Source: Ekhidna sp051379705 (lineage in GTDB: Bacteria; Bacteroidota; Bacteroidia; Cytophagales; Cyclobacteriaceae). Taken from it: a stretch of 64,000 nt of DNA. Location of the stretch: assembly GCF_051379705.1 (NCBI RefSeq), contig NZ_CP179868.1:3658001-3722000 (forward strand), read 5' to 3'. Under the pieces are notes generated by a model, which was not told where the DNA came from, made no database searches, and worked only from the letters and a program-made list of their open reading frames with translations. This document shows positions 16,440 through 25,169 of this stretch, piece by piece. The translations under genes and the position numbers were made by a program. Positions within the stretch are counted from its first letter, which is position 1. Each line of letters starts with the position of its first letter.

Positions 16440-17960
16440 TTAACGCTTCCTTAATTCATAAACATCTTTTCGACGATCTTTTAGATTGTTGACGCTTCCA
16501 AACTCGTGCAATTCGCGCAAGTCATCTACGTCCACATCGGCAATCAAAATCATTTCCGTATTTGGTGTGGCTTCTGCCTTGATTCCGTTAGTAGGAAAGG
16601 CAAAGTCGCATGGAGTGAAAACCATAGATTGAGCAAACTGTATATCCATATTGTGGACATTGGGAAGGTTACCCACACTACCTGCAATTGCTACGTAACA
16701 TTCGTTTTCAATCGCTCTGGCCTGGGCACAATTCCTTACTCGTGAATAACCGTTTTGAGTGTCAGTAAGAAATGGAACAAAAAGGATATCCATTTCTTCA
16801 TCTGCAAGAAGTCTGCTAAGTTCTGGAAACTCTACATCATAGCAGATGAGCACGCCAATCTTGCCGCAATCCGTTTCGAAGGTCTTCAACTTTTGGCCAC
16901 CTTCCATTCCCCAAATCTTTGACTCATCGGGTGTCACATGAAGCTTTTCATATCGCTCCACCGAGCCATCTCTCCGGCATAGATAGCCCACATTGTAGAG
17001 TCTTTCGTTTAGAATTTCCGGCATACTACCGGTTATGATGTTGATATTGTAAGATACAGCGAGACGCGAAAAACGAGTGACAATTTCTTGCGTATGCTTT
17101 GCCAATTCACGTATAGCGTCAGGTTCAGACATGTGATTATTTTCTGCCATTAGTGGCGCATTGAAGAATTCCGGAAATAAGGCGAAATCCGACCGATAGT
17201 CAGAAACCGCATCAATGAAGTATTCCGCTTGTTGCATTACATCATCCAGGCCTTTGTAAGAGCGCATTTGCCATTGGATGAGGCCAAGTCTTACCACTCG
17301 TTTTATTGAACTAGCCTGATCGCTTTCTTCTTCAAAATAGATGTTGTCCCACTCTAGTAATACTGCATACTCTTTTGATTCCTCATCACCTTCCAGATAT
17401 CCTTTCAGAATTTTGGAAACGTGAAAGTCATTGTTGATTTGAAAATTCAGTACGGGATCTTCGATTTCTTTTTTCTTTACTTTGTCAATATACTGACGTG
17501 GAGTTAGCTCATCTGAATGTTTGTGATAATTAGGTATTCGCCCTCCAAAAGCTATTCCCCTTAAGTTCATTTTTTCGCATAGTTCTTTGCGATAATCATA
17601 AAGCCTTCTACCTAGTCGCAAGCCTCTAAATTCGGGCTTGATAAACAGATCAACACCGTACAGCATATCGCCATTTTGATCATGCGTACTGAAGGTATAG
17701 TCCCCGGTTATTTGTTTGTAGGTATGTTTTTTTTGAGCTCTCGAGCTTTTGACGATCAATGACAAAGCACATCCTGCAAGAATTCCGTTTACTTTTAATA
17801 CCACTTGCCCTTCCGGAAACAAACTAATGAGCTTTTCAATTTCATGCTTTTCCCAGTAATTGTCCTCGACTTTCTGATAAGAAACGATCATCACCTTTTT
17901 TAATTCTTGATAATCCTTCAAGCTTAGGTAGGTGAGCTCAATATTGTCTATTTCCTGCAT
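16440..17960 (-). CDS. GNAT acetyltransferase / nitrilase-superfamily fusion
   Basis: A 506-residue cytosolic two-domain protein. Residues 1-200 form a GNAT fold with an acetyl-CoA loop in the FRGLRLGRRLYDYR segment. Residues 224-506 form a carbon-nitrogen hydrolase with the triad E264 (LFPEFF), K339 (ERYEKLH) and C373 (LICYDVEFPE) intact, so amidase or carbamoylase activity is expected. The same fusion is known from other bacteria, but its substrate is not established as far as I know. It is 33 bases downstream of the LpxR-like gene and has its own TACCTTTG promoter box. Confidence 0.9.
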   Translation of the reverse strand: MQEIDNIELTYLSLKDYQELKKVMIVSYQKVEDNYWEKHEIEKLISLFPEGQVVLKVNGILAGCALSLIVKSSRAQKKHTYKQITGDYTFSTHDQNGDMLYGVDLFIKPEFRGLRLGRRLYDYRKELCEKMNLRGIAFGGRIPNYHKHSDELTPRQYIDKVKKKEIEDPVLNFQINNDFHVSKILKGYLEGDEESKEYAVLLEWDNIYFEEESDQASSIKRVVRLGLIQWQMRSYKGLDDVMQQAEYFIDAVSDYRSDFALFPEFFNAPLMAENNHMSEPDAIRELAKHTQEIVTRFSRLAVSYNINIITGSMPEILNERLYNVGYLCRRDGSVERYEKLHVTPDESKIWGMEGGQKLKTFETDCGKIGVLICYDVEFPELSRLLADEEMDILFVPFLTDTQNGYSRVRNCAQARAIENECYVAIAGSVGNLPNVHNMDIQFAQSMVFTPCDFAFPTNGIKAEATPNTEMILIADVDVDDLRELHEFGSVNNLKDRRKDVYELRKR

Positions 17961-17965
17961 GACAG

Positions 17966-17973
17966 CAAAGGTA
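17966..17973 (-). promoter_or_regulatory. Candidate -7 box (TACCTTTG) for the GNAT-nitrilase gene
   Basis: Minus-strand TAnnTTTG match ending 5 bases before the ATG at 17960, which would give a nearly leaderless mRNA. It lies between the LpxR stop and this gene, so the two need not share a transcript. Confidence 0.35.
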
Positions 17974-17993
17974 GGTCGGAAGCTACCTACTTA

Positions 17994-18971
17994 TCAAAAT
18001 CGTTGGTTGAGACGAATCCCTATGTATTTATGAAAAGTCGATTCGGTGGTTTCTTTTGTTCTTCTATAATAAAGAAGGGCAAAGTCAAATTTGGTCCAGC
18101 TAGCCATAATACCAGCGCGCATTTGAAAAACTCCCGGAACACGTGTTTCAGTATATATAGATTCTTCCCCAAGAAAGTTACCTTCAATGGTGGCATTGTA
18201 AGCAACATATTCATACCCCGGACTAAGAAAGAAATAAAACTCGTGATTGCCGGGCCCCTTATTTTCAATGCCTAAAACACCATTGTAGTGTGTTGAGTGT
18301 TGAATAGGTTTAAACGTTCCGAATCTAACCGTCAGCTCCTGTCTAACATGGGTGAATGAGGTGCCCAAGGCTCCGCTTGATTCGGAAATAAGATCTAAAA
18401 TTTCGCCGGTCAAAAGAGTGCTTGCATATGTTCCGTAAATGTTGATGATTGGCGCATTGTTTATTTCGTACTCCCAGCCAAGGGGCAGTTGCATTCCAAA
18501 CGTTTTATGCCATTCGTATTGCAAATCACCGGTGCGTAATGACGGTCCCATCCACCCGAGTTCCAACTTTGCCTTTAAATAACTGCGATTCTTATAGTAA
18601 TATTCGTTTGATGCAGCTAATGATACCTGACCGGCATAGGGTCTATCCATATCTTCCACATTGTCCCAAAATAGGTGTTTGGGACTGTAAATTCTATGAT
18701 TCAGGTCGTAGGATCGAATTTTCTTATTAATAGTTGAATTGAGATCAGAGGAATCTATAAGCATCCGATAACGAATGGCTACACCATTACTATAGTATTG
18801 ATCTCTACTAAGATTTAGGGTATAAGCGTCATTGTCGTTCTCGATCTGAAGTTCTCTGTTTAATTTCCGATGACTTTGGCCCATAGCCATCCCCGATACA
18901 AATAGAATCAAGAAAAGAAGGACGAATTTGAAGGTATCTCGATCCCCGGATATAGAAGCGTCCAAATACAT
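17994..18971 (-). CDS. LpxR-like lipid A deacylase family outer-membrane protein
   Basis: A 325-residue protein matching the LpxR family, whose Salmonella member removes the 3'-acyloxyacyl chain of lipid A in the outer membrane. Conserved pieces are ENDND (45-49), DQYYSNG (57-63), MDRPYAG (108-114) and the putative catalytic H155 in EWHKTFG, followed by PLGWEYEINN. A hydrophobic signal segment is at about 15-31. The strands after it suit a 12-stranded barrel. The first 12 residues before the signal segment are unusually long, so the true start could be a nearby alternative codon. Confidence 0.82.
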   Translation of the reverse strand: MYLDASISGDRDTFKFVLLFLILFVSGMAMGQSHRKLNRELQIENDNDAYTLNLSRDQYYSNGVAIRYRMLIDSSDLNSTINKKIRSYDLNHRIYSPKHLFWDNVEDMDRPYAGQVSLAASNEYYYKNRSYLKAKLELGWMGPSLRTGDLQYEWHKTFGMQLPLGWEYEINNAPIINIYGTYASTLLTGEILDLISESSGALGTSFTHVRQELTVRFGTFKPIQHSTHYNGVLGIENKGPGNHEFYFFLSPGYEYVAYNATIEGNFLGEESIYTETRVPGVFQMRAGIMASWTKFDFALLYYRRTKETTESTFHKYIGIRLNQRF

Positions 18972-19008
18972 ATAGAACCTATTTCATTATTTTATTGCAA
19001 TCTTAGCT

Positions 19009-19072
19009 AAAAGACATGGTTTTCATTTAGGCGGAAACCTCTTCATTTAAACTATATCGACAAATGTCTTTT
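19009..19072. repeat. Long-loop inverted repeat in the lpxR/lipoprotein gap
   Basis: A 9-bp inverted repeat AAAAGACAT (19009-19017) and ATGTCTTTT (19064-19072) encloses an inner GGTTT/AAACC pair and two copies of TTCATTTA. It ends in a short T run. It could be a terminator-like or regulatory structure in the 178-base gap between divergent genes, or chance in AT-rich DNA. No promoter box is evident here. Confidence 0.3.
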
Positions 19073-19149
19073 TACCGATAAAAAATAGTGTGATGCAGCG
19101 ATTTTGATAAAATGCCAGACTATACCATTAGTAACTTAAAACCTGAGCA

Positions 19150-19860
19150 ATGAAAAATTTATTTGTATTCCTTTTTACAGCACTTTCTTTATTATTTATC
19201 GCATGTGATGAAGTCAAGGATGAAACACCGGAGTTTACTCAAATCAGCACCGAGTCATTAAAGTTTCATTTTAATAATGAACCCGTCATCTTTCCCATAT
19301 ATGGAGATTTTGATCATAGCAGGATCAATGTAAATTCAGACAATATCAGTCTCACCGGCCTTAATACTAATGCTAGTAAGCATGGAGTAACTTTTGTGAA
19401 GTATTCTCCGACAAATCTACCGTCTGATATTATCGACCTTGAAGTAACTACAGGAAATAGAATAATAGGTACAGGATCGGTACAGGTAAGAAAGGTAGCC
19501 TTAGATGGATGTGTGCAATCTGCCTTTAGTACGGAATATATGGTGCCTGAGGAGTCGGATGAATTGAAAATCAATCTCATTTCTGATGTTGCATGTGATC
19601 TGAACTCGCCAGCAATTGCAGATGTCAGAGTTATTCCAATTGGGGATTCGATGGGAGCCTATATTTCCATCGAGGAAAATGATCGTGGAACCCTTGATTT
19701 ATTTCTGAATTATAATCGTTTGGGCTGTGAAAAAGGCATGCATGAATTTGTCTTCGAACTTTGCCTGGAACCCAACGCAGCGCTTGGTCAAGCATGGGGA
19801 GATCCGATAAATAATTGCCTAACCTATACGACAGCATTAGCTTCATTTGAAGTGGAATAG
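19150..19860 (+). CDS. Putative lipoprotein of unknown function
   Basis: A 236-residue protein with a lipoprotein signal peptide: hydrophobic residues 4-18 then the lipobox LFIAC with Cys19. The mature part resembles a secreted beta-sandwich and contains four further Cys (about 117, 148, 194, 223 region), possibly two disulfides. There is no enzymatic motif. An ECF sigma factor gene begins 5 bases after its stop, so this may be part of a sigma-controlled envelope operon. Function unknown. Confidence 0.75.
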   Translation: MKNLFVFLFTALSLLFIACDEVKDETPEFTQISTESLKFHFNNEPVIFPIYGDFDHSRINVNSDNISLTGLNTNASKHGVTFVKYSPTNLPSDIIDLEVTTGNRIIGTGSVQVRKVALDGCVQSAFSTEYMVPEESDELKINLISDVACDLNSPAIADVRVIPIGDSMGAYISIEENDRGTLDLFLNYNRLGCEKGMHEFVFELCLEPNAALGQAWGDPINNCLTYTTALASFEVE

Positions 19861-19865
19861 AGGGA

Positions 19866-20429
19866 GTGGCGGAGATTACCGACATTGAAAAGCAGTCTCT
19901 TGTAGAAGGGGCAAAAAAGAATGACCGAAAAGCTCAAAACAAGCTTTTCGGTCATTATAGTGGTTTGGTTATGTCTGTATCCAGGCGGTATGGAAAGGAT
20001 TTAAGTGCAGCAGAGGATGTTTTCCAGGAATGCTTCATGCAAATTTTCAGATCGCTGGTAGCTTCTAAAAATGAGATAGACAACCTTGATGGGTGGATTT
20101 ATCGGATTGCGATCAATACAAACATCACCCATTACTACAAAAACAAAGAAGTAGCTTTTGAAGAGCTAAGTGATCAACAACTGGATGATCACCATAGAAA
20201 AATCATCGACCGAATCTCAGGTGAGGAGTTGATGAATATGATAAATCATTTACCTGATGGATACAGAGTTATTTTCAATCTGTATTTCATTGACGGCTAT
20301 AAGCACACGGAAATAGCCAAAATGTTGGGCATTTCTGAGTCAACCTCAAGATCGCAGTTATCGAGAGCCAAGGAGCAATTAAAAAAGGAATTAGAGTCAC
20401 AAGGAATAGATAGATATGAAGCCAATTAA
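19866..20429 (+). CDS. ECF-type RNA polymerase sigma factor
   Basis: A 187-residue sigma-70 family factor with region 2 (about 22-90, including the AEDVFQECFMQIF segment) and region 4 with a helix-turn-helix (HTEIAKMLGISESTSRSQLSRAKEQL, about 150-178). It has no region 1 or 3, as expected for extracytoplasmic-function factors. The start is a GTG 5 bases after the lipoprotein stop. The next gene overlaps it by 14 bases and encodes a membrane/barrel protein in the usual anti-sigma position. Confidence 0.92.
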   Translation: MAEITDIEKQSLVEGAKKNDRKAQNKLFGHYSGLVMSVSRRYGKDLSAAEDVFQECFMQIFRSLVASKNEIDNLDGWIYRIAINTNITHYYKNKEVAFEELSDQQLDDHHRKIIDRISGEELMNMINHLPDGYRVIFNLYFIDGYKHTEIAKMLGISESTSRSQLSRAKEQLKKELESQGIDRYEAN

Positions 20430-21489
20430 CGATAATGAGTTGAGGGAGATTCTCTCTAAGAAAATCGCATCTGCCAGAGGAGTTGATACTGATCATCTGT
20501 GGGCTGAGATCGAATCTAGCCTGTCTTCATCCTCATCAGGGTTTATGTCAGGAATTTTGAAATGTATCCTTTTTGTGTCCAGTTGCATTAGTGTGATCAC
20601 GATTTCAGACTCAAGTGGTTTTGCAAGGGAGCCACTTCATCAGGATCAAACTAACCTAGAATCTTTGGTCGATTATTCTGAAAAGTCAGATGAACTGATA
20701 CAGCTTTATGAGGGCGGTGATGTCAAGGGTATTGAATTGGAAGCAGTGGTGAGCTTGCATGAGCTTCAAAGAGAGGCTGAGGTAATCGATGCAACACCAC
20801 CCAAGGTTTTGCAGCCGACCAAGAGTCTAGCTGATGATATTCAGCCTGTTAAAAACAAAATAACTCTTCATGAATTTTCAAGCACAAGTGTGTCTCAGCA
20901 GAAAATAGAAGTGGAGGCACGCCATGCACAAGCGAGTAATTACTTTATTGCTATATCACCTTATCTATCATATCACTCAATGCTACCACATGCTTTTGAT
21001 GAGAATTACATAGTTAGCTCAGCTTCAAACCAAGTAACGCCCGCTAAACGCCTAGGGCTCAATGTGTCCATTGGGTATATGAAGCATTTATCCCAACGAT
21101 GGATGTTTAGTGGTTCCTTGGGTTTTGATTACTATCAAACGCAATTTGGCTACAGCATAGCTAATCACATCGATTCGGATGTGCTGCTTACCAATCACAG
21201 GATAGATGGTGGTGTAAGCGCAGGTATTGGCTATCGCCTCAACACTCCGCTTGGTCAAAGTCTTGTACTAGGAGAATCTTGGTTCAGGTATCAGATATAT
21301 GATTTTCACGAAAACTCCAGCTACAATCAAGCGATAGCCGGTTATCGACTGGCTTATTTGGTTCGAATTAGAGGAATGCAGATTGGTCCAACCTACGGTT
21401 CATTTTTCTCGTCCATGAGTAACGAAATGGGGCAGGTGAAGCCTCAGATATTTGGATTTACATTTAGGAAAGCAATTGGCAAAAACTAG
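20416..21489 (+). CDS. Single-TM protein with C-terminal outer-membrane-barrel-like domain, in anti-sigma position
   Basis: A 357-residue protein. Residues 1-35 are cytosolic-type and acidic/basic helical; 44-63 are one hydrophobic segment; 64-170 are a low-complexity linker; and 175-357 are a porin-like beta-strand domain (alternating aromatic/polar, ending FTFRKAIGKN). It overlaps the sigma factor gene by 14 bases, the place normally taken by an anti-sigma factor. An N-terminal sigma-binding role with a sensor domain outside is inferred, not shown: no ZAS zinc motif is present. Confidence 0.6.
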   Translation: MKPINDNELREILSKKIASARGVDTDHLWAEIESSLSSSSSGFMSGILKCILFVSSCISVITISDSSGFAREPLHQDQTNLESLVDYSEKSDELIQLYEGGDVKGIELEAVVSLHELQREAEVIDATPPKVLQPTKSLADDIQPVKNKITLHEFSSTSVSQQKIEVEARHAQASNYFIAISPYLSYHSMLPHAFDENYIVSSASNQVTPAKRLGLNVSIGYMKHLSQRWMFSGSLGFDYYQTQFGYSIANHIDSDVLLTNHRIDGGVSAGIGYRLNTPLGQSLVLGESWFRYQIYDFHENSSYNQAIAGYRLAYLVRIRGMQIGPTYGSFFSSMSNEMGQVKPQIFGFTFRKAIGKN

Positions 21490-22364
21490 CAAGGCTCACA
21501 ATTTGTATCTTCTGGTTCAAACTCTATAGTTATGTGGTTGATACCCAGCTTTGAAATTCGATTCTTTGCTTCTTTTTTTATGCCTTCAAGTTCAGATAGT
21601 TTGAGGTTTCCTGATATTACTAAATGAATAGAAAGGATATGATACTCACCATCCATTGACCAAGTATGACAGTCATGAACATCTTTTACATTGGGTATGT
21701 CTAGTATTGCTTTATGAATCTTATTAATGTCAACACCTGATGGCGTACCCTGAAGGATTATCTTGAAACTTTCCTTGAGGTTTTTATAGACATTGAAGAG
21801 GATAAAGGCTGCAATAAACACAGATAGCATCGGGTCGATGATTGGAAAATTCCAAAAATGCATGACTGTTGCTCCTATCAATACGGCGACCCACCCAAGA
21901 ATATCTTCTAATAAGTGTGTATAAACCGCTTTCTCGTTAAGACTACCACCTTTGCTTAGTTTGAAAGCTGCTGCACCATTTACGACAACTCCGCCAAGTG
22001 CGAGATAGATCATTCCTTCTGTATTGGGGTTTACAGGATTAAAAAGCCTCGGTATAGCTTCTATGATGATGAAAATGGAGCCTGTTACCAGGACAATTGA
22101 ATTGATTAGTGCCCCAAGCACCGAGAATCGTTTATATCCGTATGAAAAACCTGTGGTTCGTTTTTTCTTGGCTACTTTGGCAAAATACCATGAAACACCA
22201 AGCGTGAGACTGTCACCTAAGTCGTGGAGTGCATCGGAGAGGATTGCGACACTGTTGGTCCATAGGCCGCCGATAAACTCAATTATCGCAAAACTGAGAT
22301 TAAGAAAGAAGGCAACTTTTATGTTGCCTTCTGAATGATCGTGATGGTGGTGCGAGTGCCCCAC
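21486..22364 (-). CDS. Cation diffusion facilitator (zinc/cadmium/cobalt efflux)
   Basis: A 292-residue inner-membrane CDF transporter that exchanges protons for cytosolic divalent metal. The N terminus is His-rich (HSHHHHDH). Six TM helices follow with metal-site residues D44, H47 and D48 in TM2 (SDALHDLGD) and H150/D154 in TM5 (HLLED). The soluble C-terminal dimer domain (about 205-292) ends in a CxxC. It resembles CzcD/ZitB. It lies 9 bases after the E2 gene on the same strand. Its stop shares a CTAG with the convergent gene. Confidence 0.92.
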   Translation of the reverse strand: MGHSHHHHDHSEGNIKVAFFLNLSFAIIEFIGGLWTNSVAILSDALHDLGDSLTLGVSWYFAKVAKKKRTTGFSYGYKRFSVLGALINSIVLVTGSIFIIIEAIPRLFNPVNPNTEGMIYLALGGVVVNGAAAFKLSKGGSLNEKAVYTHLLEDILGWVAVLIGATVMHFWNFPIIDPMLSVFIAAFILFNVYKNLKESFKIILQGTPSGVDINKIHKAILDIPNVKDVHDCHTWSMDGEYHILSIHLVISGNLKLSELEGIKKEAKNRISKLGINHITIEFEPEDTNCEPC

Positions 22365-22373
22365 TTATATTGT

Positions 22374-23696
22374 TTAAATACCTCTATTTAGATCATACTC
22401 TTCAAGGTAGTCAGCCACTTTTCTGACGAACATGCCTCCTAATGCTCCATCTACAACTCTGTGATCATAGCTGTGCGATAAGAACATTTTGCTTCTGATT
22501 CCAATCATATCTCCCTCTGGTGTTTCCACCACAGATGGTTTTTTCTGAATTGCACCAAGTGCCATAATTGCCACTTGTGGCTGCATAATGATTGGCGTTC
22601 CCATTACATTTCCGAATGAACCAACATTTGATACGGTGTAAGTTCCACCCTGAAGTTCATCTGGCTTCAGTTTATTCTCTCTTGCTCTCTTGGCTAAATC
22701 GTTCACCTTTTTTGTGATGCCAACCAAGCTCAATTGATCTGCATTGTGAATTACAGGAACGATCAAATTACCTGAAGGTAGGGCAGTAGCCATTCCGATG
22801 TTGATCGCTTTTTTCTTAACAATATTATTCCCATCGATCTGCACGTTAATCATCGGTAAGTCTTTGATTGCCCGTACGATAGCCTCAATTAAAATAGGGG
22901 TGAAAGTCAGTTTTTCACCTTCTCTATTCAAAAATTCATTTTTCACTTTGTTTCTCCAGGCCACGACTTTAGTCACGTCTGCTTCCACGAATGAGGTTAC
23001 GTGAGGAGAGATATGCTTAGATGCGACCATACGCTCGGCAATCATCTTTCGCATTCTATCCATCTCGATGATTTCATCTCCACCATCAACAGCAACCGGC
23101 ATAGGTTGATGAGAAGCCGATGGCATAGCAGGTGTAGATGCAGGAGCTGATGGTGCTGGGGCACCACCTGGTTTACGTGTTTTCACATAACCCAAAATGT
23201 CATTTTTGGTAACTCTTCCTTCTTTGCCGGAACCGTTAATAGATTCTAGTTCAGCTACTGAAATTCCTTCCTCTTTTGCGATGCTTCTTACAAGAGGCGA
23301 AAAGAATTTGCCGGAATCAGAAGTACGCGGAACTGCAGCACCATTGCTGGCAGATGCCGTGCTGATAGCGGTTTCTAAAATTTCCTCGGCCTTTTCTACA
23401 GGATTATCAGCTTTTGGAGTTTCGGCAGGTGATGGACTAGACCCACCGGCTTCTCCATCCGTCTCTATAATGGCAATAGGTTTTCCAACTTCAATCACAT
23501 CGCCTTCTTGGGCTAGCACTTCTTTCAATACGCCTGCATGGGTAGCAGGGATCTCTGTATCAACCTTATCGGTAGCTACTTCCAGGATAGATTCATCCTC
23601 CTCTATGGTATCTCCAACATTCTTTAGCCAAGCAAGCACAGTGCCTTCCATCACACTTTCGCCCATCTTAGGCATGACCATTTCTACAGTTGCCAT
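22374..23696 (-). CDS. 2-oxoacid dehydrogenase complex E2 (dihydrolipoamide acyltransferase)
   Basis: A 440-residue core subunit of an alpha-ketoacid dehydrogenase. An N-terminal lipoyl domain carries the lipoylated K44 (ATDKVDTEIP); an Ala/Pro linker leads to a peripheral-subunit-binding domain (about 125-165) and another linker. The acyltransferase domain (about 210-440) has the catalytic H412/D416 in SYDHRVVDGALGG. No E1 or E3 gene is in the window, so substrate (branched-chain, pyruvate or 2-oxoglutarate) cannot be fixed; single lipoyl domain and sequence style suit the branched-chain type. A TATCTTTG box lies 35 bases upstream. Confidence 0.93.
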   Translation of the reverse strand: MATVEMVMPKMGESVMEGTVLAWLKNVGDTIEEDESILEVATDKVDTEIPATHAGVLKEVLAQEGDVIEVGKPIAIIETDGEAGGSSPSPAETPKADNPVEKAEEILETAISTASASNGAAVPRTSDSGKFFSPLVRSIAKEEGISVAELESINGSGKEGRVTKNDILGYVKTRKPGGAPAPSAPASTPAMPSASHQPMPVAVDGGDEIIEMDRMRKMIAERMVASKHISPHVTSFVEADVTKVVAWRNKVKNEFLNREGEKLTFTPILIEAIVRAIKDLPMINVQIDGNNIVKKKAINIGMATALPSGNLIVPVIHNADQLSLVGITKKVNDLAKRARENKLKPDELQGGTYTVSNVGSFGNVMGTPIIMQPQVAIMALGAIQKKPSVVETPEGDMIGIRSKMFLSHSYDHRVVDGALGGMFVRKVADYLEEYDLNRGI

Positions 23697-23730
23697 ATTA
23701 TATTCTGTTTTAGGTTGTTTATTTCGTTCT

Positions 23731-23738
23731 CAAAGATA
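23731..23738 (-). promoter_or_regulatory. Candidate -7 box (TATCTTTG) for the E2 gene
   Basis: Exact minus-strand TAnnTTTG match 35 bases before the E2 ATG, in the 51-base gap after cinA. A TTG lies only 10 bases further upstream, closer than the usual -33 spacing. Confidence 0.4.
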
Positions 23739-23747
23739 ATAATTTTG

Positions 23748-24992
23748 TCAATCCTTATCTAAGTTTATTCTAATCATGTTTAGCGCAGCTATTGCACTAT
23801 ACTTGATGTTGATTTCTCTGTCTCTAATGAAACGGAATTTCTTAGCTACTGATTTGTTTTTATCTGAGTAACCAATCCATACAGTTCCTACCGGTTTTTC
23901 TTCGCTTCCACCTCCTGGCCCAGCTACACCGCTGACCGAAACGCCTACATCCGACTTTAGCGTTTTTCTTACATTTTCCGCCAAAGCTAAAACAACGGCC
24001 TCACTGACAGCCCCATCTGTATCAAGGATTTTTTGATCAACTCCCAATAAATCCCTTTTCAAATCATTTGAGTAAGGAACCATGGAGCCTCTAAACCAAT
24101 GAGAACTTCCTGCTATAGACGTAACCTGATGTGATAAGTAGCCTCCGGTACAACTCTCAGCAATAGCAAGTGTTTGATTAGATTCTTTCAAAATTCTGCC
24201 GATCGCCTCCGAAACTTCTTCTTTGTCAAATCCATATACATACTTCTCTATCAATGGGAGCACAGCGTCTATTTGATCCTGAACTTTCTTTTGCATTGCC
24301 TCGCTATCATCATCGGTAGTGAGTCGAAGTTTGACCGCTCCCATGGTCGGCAGGTAAGCCAGCTTGATTTCCTTGGGCAGGTTAGTTTCCCATTCTTTAA
24401 TAATTTCAGCAAGCTTCGATTCACCTATACCGATGGTGCGAATCATGCGGTGGAAGATTCCATCCATGACGAACTGTTCTTTCAGACGTGGCAATACTGT
24501 TTCCGACATCATGTGCTTCATCTCGAAGGGAACACCGGGCATGGATACAATAACCTTACTGCCTGAATCAAACCACATACCTGAAGCAGTTCCAATTGGA
24601 TTATTGATTGCTTTGCAATTAGCTGGAAGATCCGCTTGTTCTTCATTTGATTCAGTCATCTCCCAACCGGCTTTTTCAAACATTGCTTTGATATTTGCAT
24701 AAGCCTCTTCATTGCGAACCAAAGGAGTATTGAAGTATTCTGCGAGGCATGGCTTGGTGAGGTCATCGTTTGTAGGACCCAAACCTCCGGTGATTAAAAC
24801 AATATCAGCGTTTTCTTCAGCTTCCTTTATATTTTCAAGAATGACTTCTCGAGTATCACTGATAGTGACCTTTTTATGAACTCGGATACCTAATCTGTCA
24901 AGCTCTCCACTTATCCAATGGGAGTTCGTGTCTAGTGTTTGACCGTAAAGAATTTCATCACCGATTGAGATAATTATGGCTTTGGCAGGCAT
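23748..24992 (-). CDS. cinA: CinA-family NMN deamidase-related protein
   Basis: A 414-residue cytosolic protein of the CinA family. The N-terminal COG1058/MoCF-like domain (about 1-170) includes SIGDEILYGQTLDTNSHW and TGGLGPTNDD. The C-terminal NMN-deamidase domain (about 255-410) includes the ESCTGGYLSHQVTSIAGSS and SGVAGPGGG motifs. Family role: pyridine nucleotide salvage or removal of damaged nucleotides; the competence link is from Gram-positives. It is first in the minus-strand trio with E2 and the CDF exporter. Confidence 0.93.
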   Translation of the reverse strand: MPAKAIIISIGDEILYGQTLDTNSHWISGELDRLGIRVHKKVTISDTREVILENIKEAEENADIVLITGGLGPTNDDLTKPCLAEYFNTPLVRNEEAYANIKAMFEKAGWEMTESNEEQADLPANCKAINNPIGTASGMWFDSGSKVIVSMPGVPFEMKHMMSETVLPRLKEQFVMDGIFHRMIRTIGIGESKLAEIIKEWETNLPKEIKLAYLPTMGAVKLRLTTDDDSEAMQKKVQDQIDAVLPLIEKYVYGFDKEEVSEAIGRILKESNQTLAIAESCTGGYLSHQVTSIAGSSHWFRGSMVPYSNDLKRDLLGVDQKILDTDGAVSEAVVLALAENVRKTLKSDVGVSVSGVAGPGGGSEEKPVGTVWIGYSDKNKSVAKKFRFIRDREINIKYSAIAALNMIRINLDKD

Positions 24993-25045
24993 TCGAATTT
25001 GGCTCTATTTATGAATATGGTTTTAACCTGTTTTATTGAAGGCCT

Positions 25046-25053
25046 CAAAAATA
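25046..25053 (-). promoter_or_regulatory. Candidate -7 box (TATTTTTG) for cinA
   Basis: Minus-strand TAnnTTTG match 54 bases before the cinA start, inside the 177-base divergent gap between cinA and the EF-hand gene. The rest of the gap shows no other clear signal. Confidence 0.35.
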
Positions 25054-25169
25054 AGATTTACCGTCGAAGACTCGCGTTAATATTGAGCAATTGTTACAAA
25101 TGGTGGAGTTCCTACCTTAAAAAATTCTCATAATTGAAGGATTATTTAATTTCGCACAAAATCATTGCT

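Noticed and set aside
23197..23739. 180-codon plus-strand frame over the E2 gene
   Set aside because: Low-complexity mirror of the E2 Ala/Pro linker; E2 is certain.
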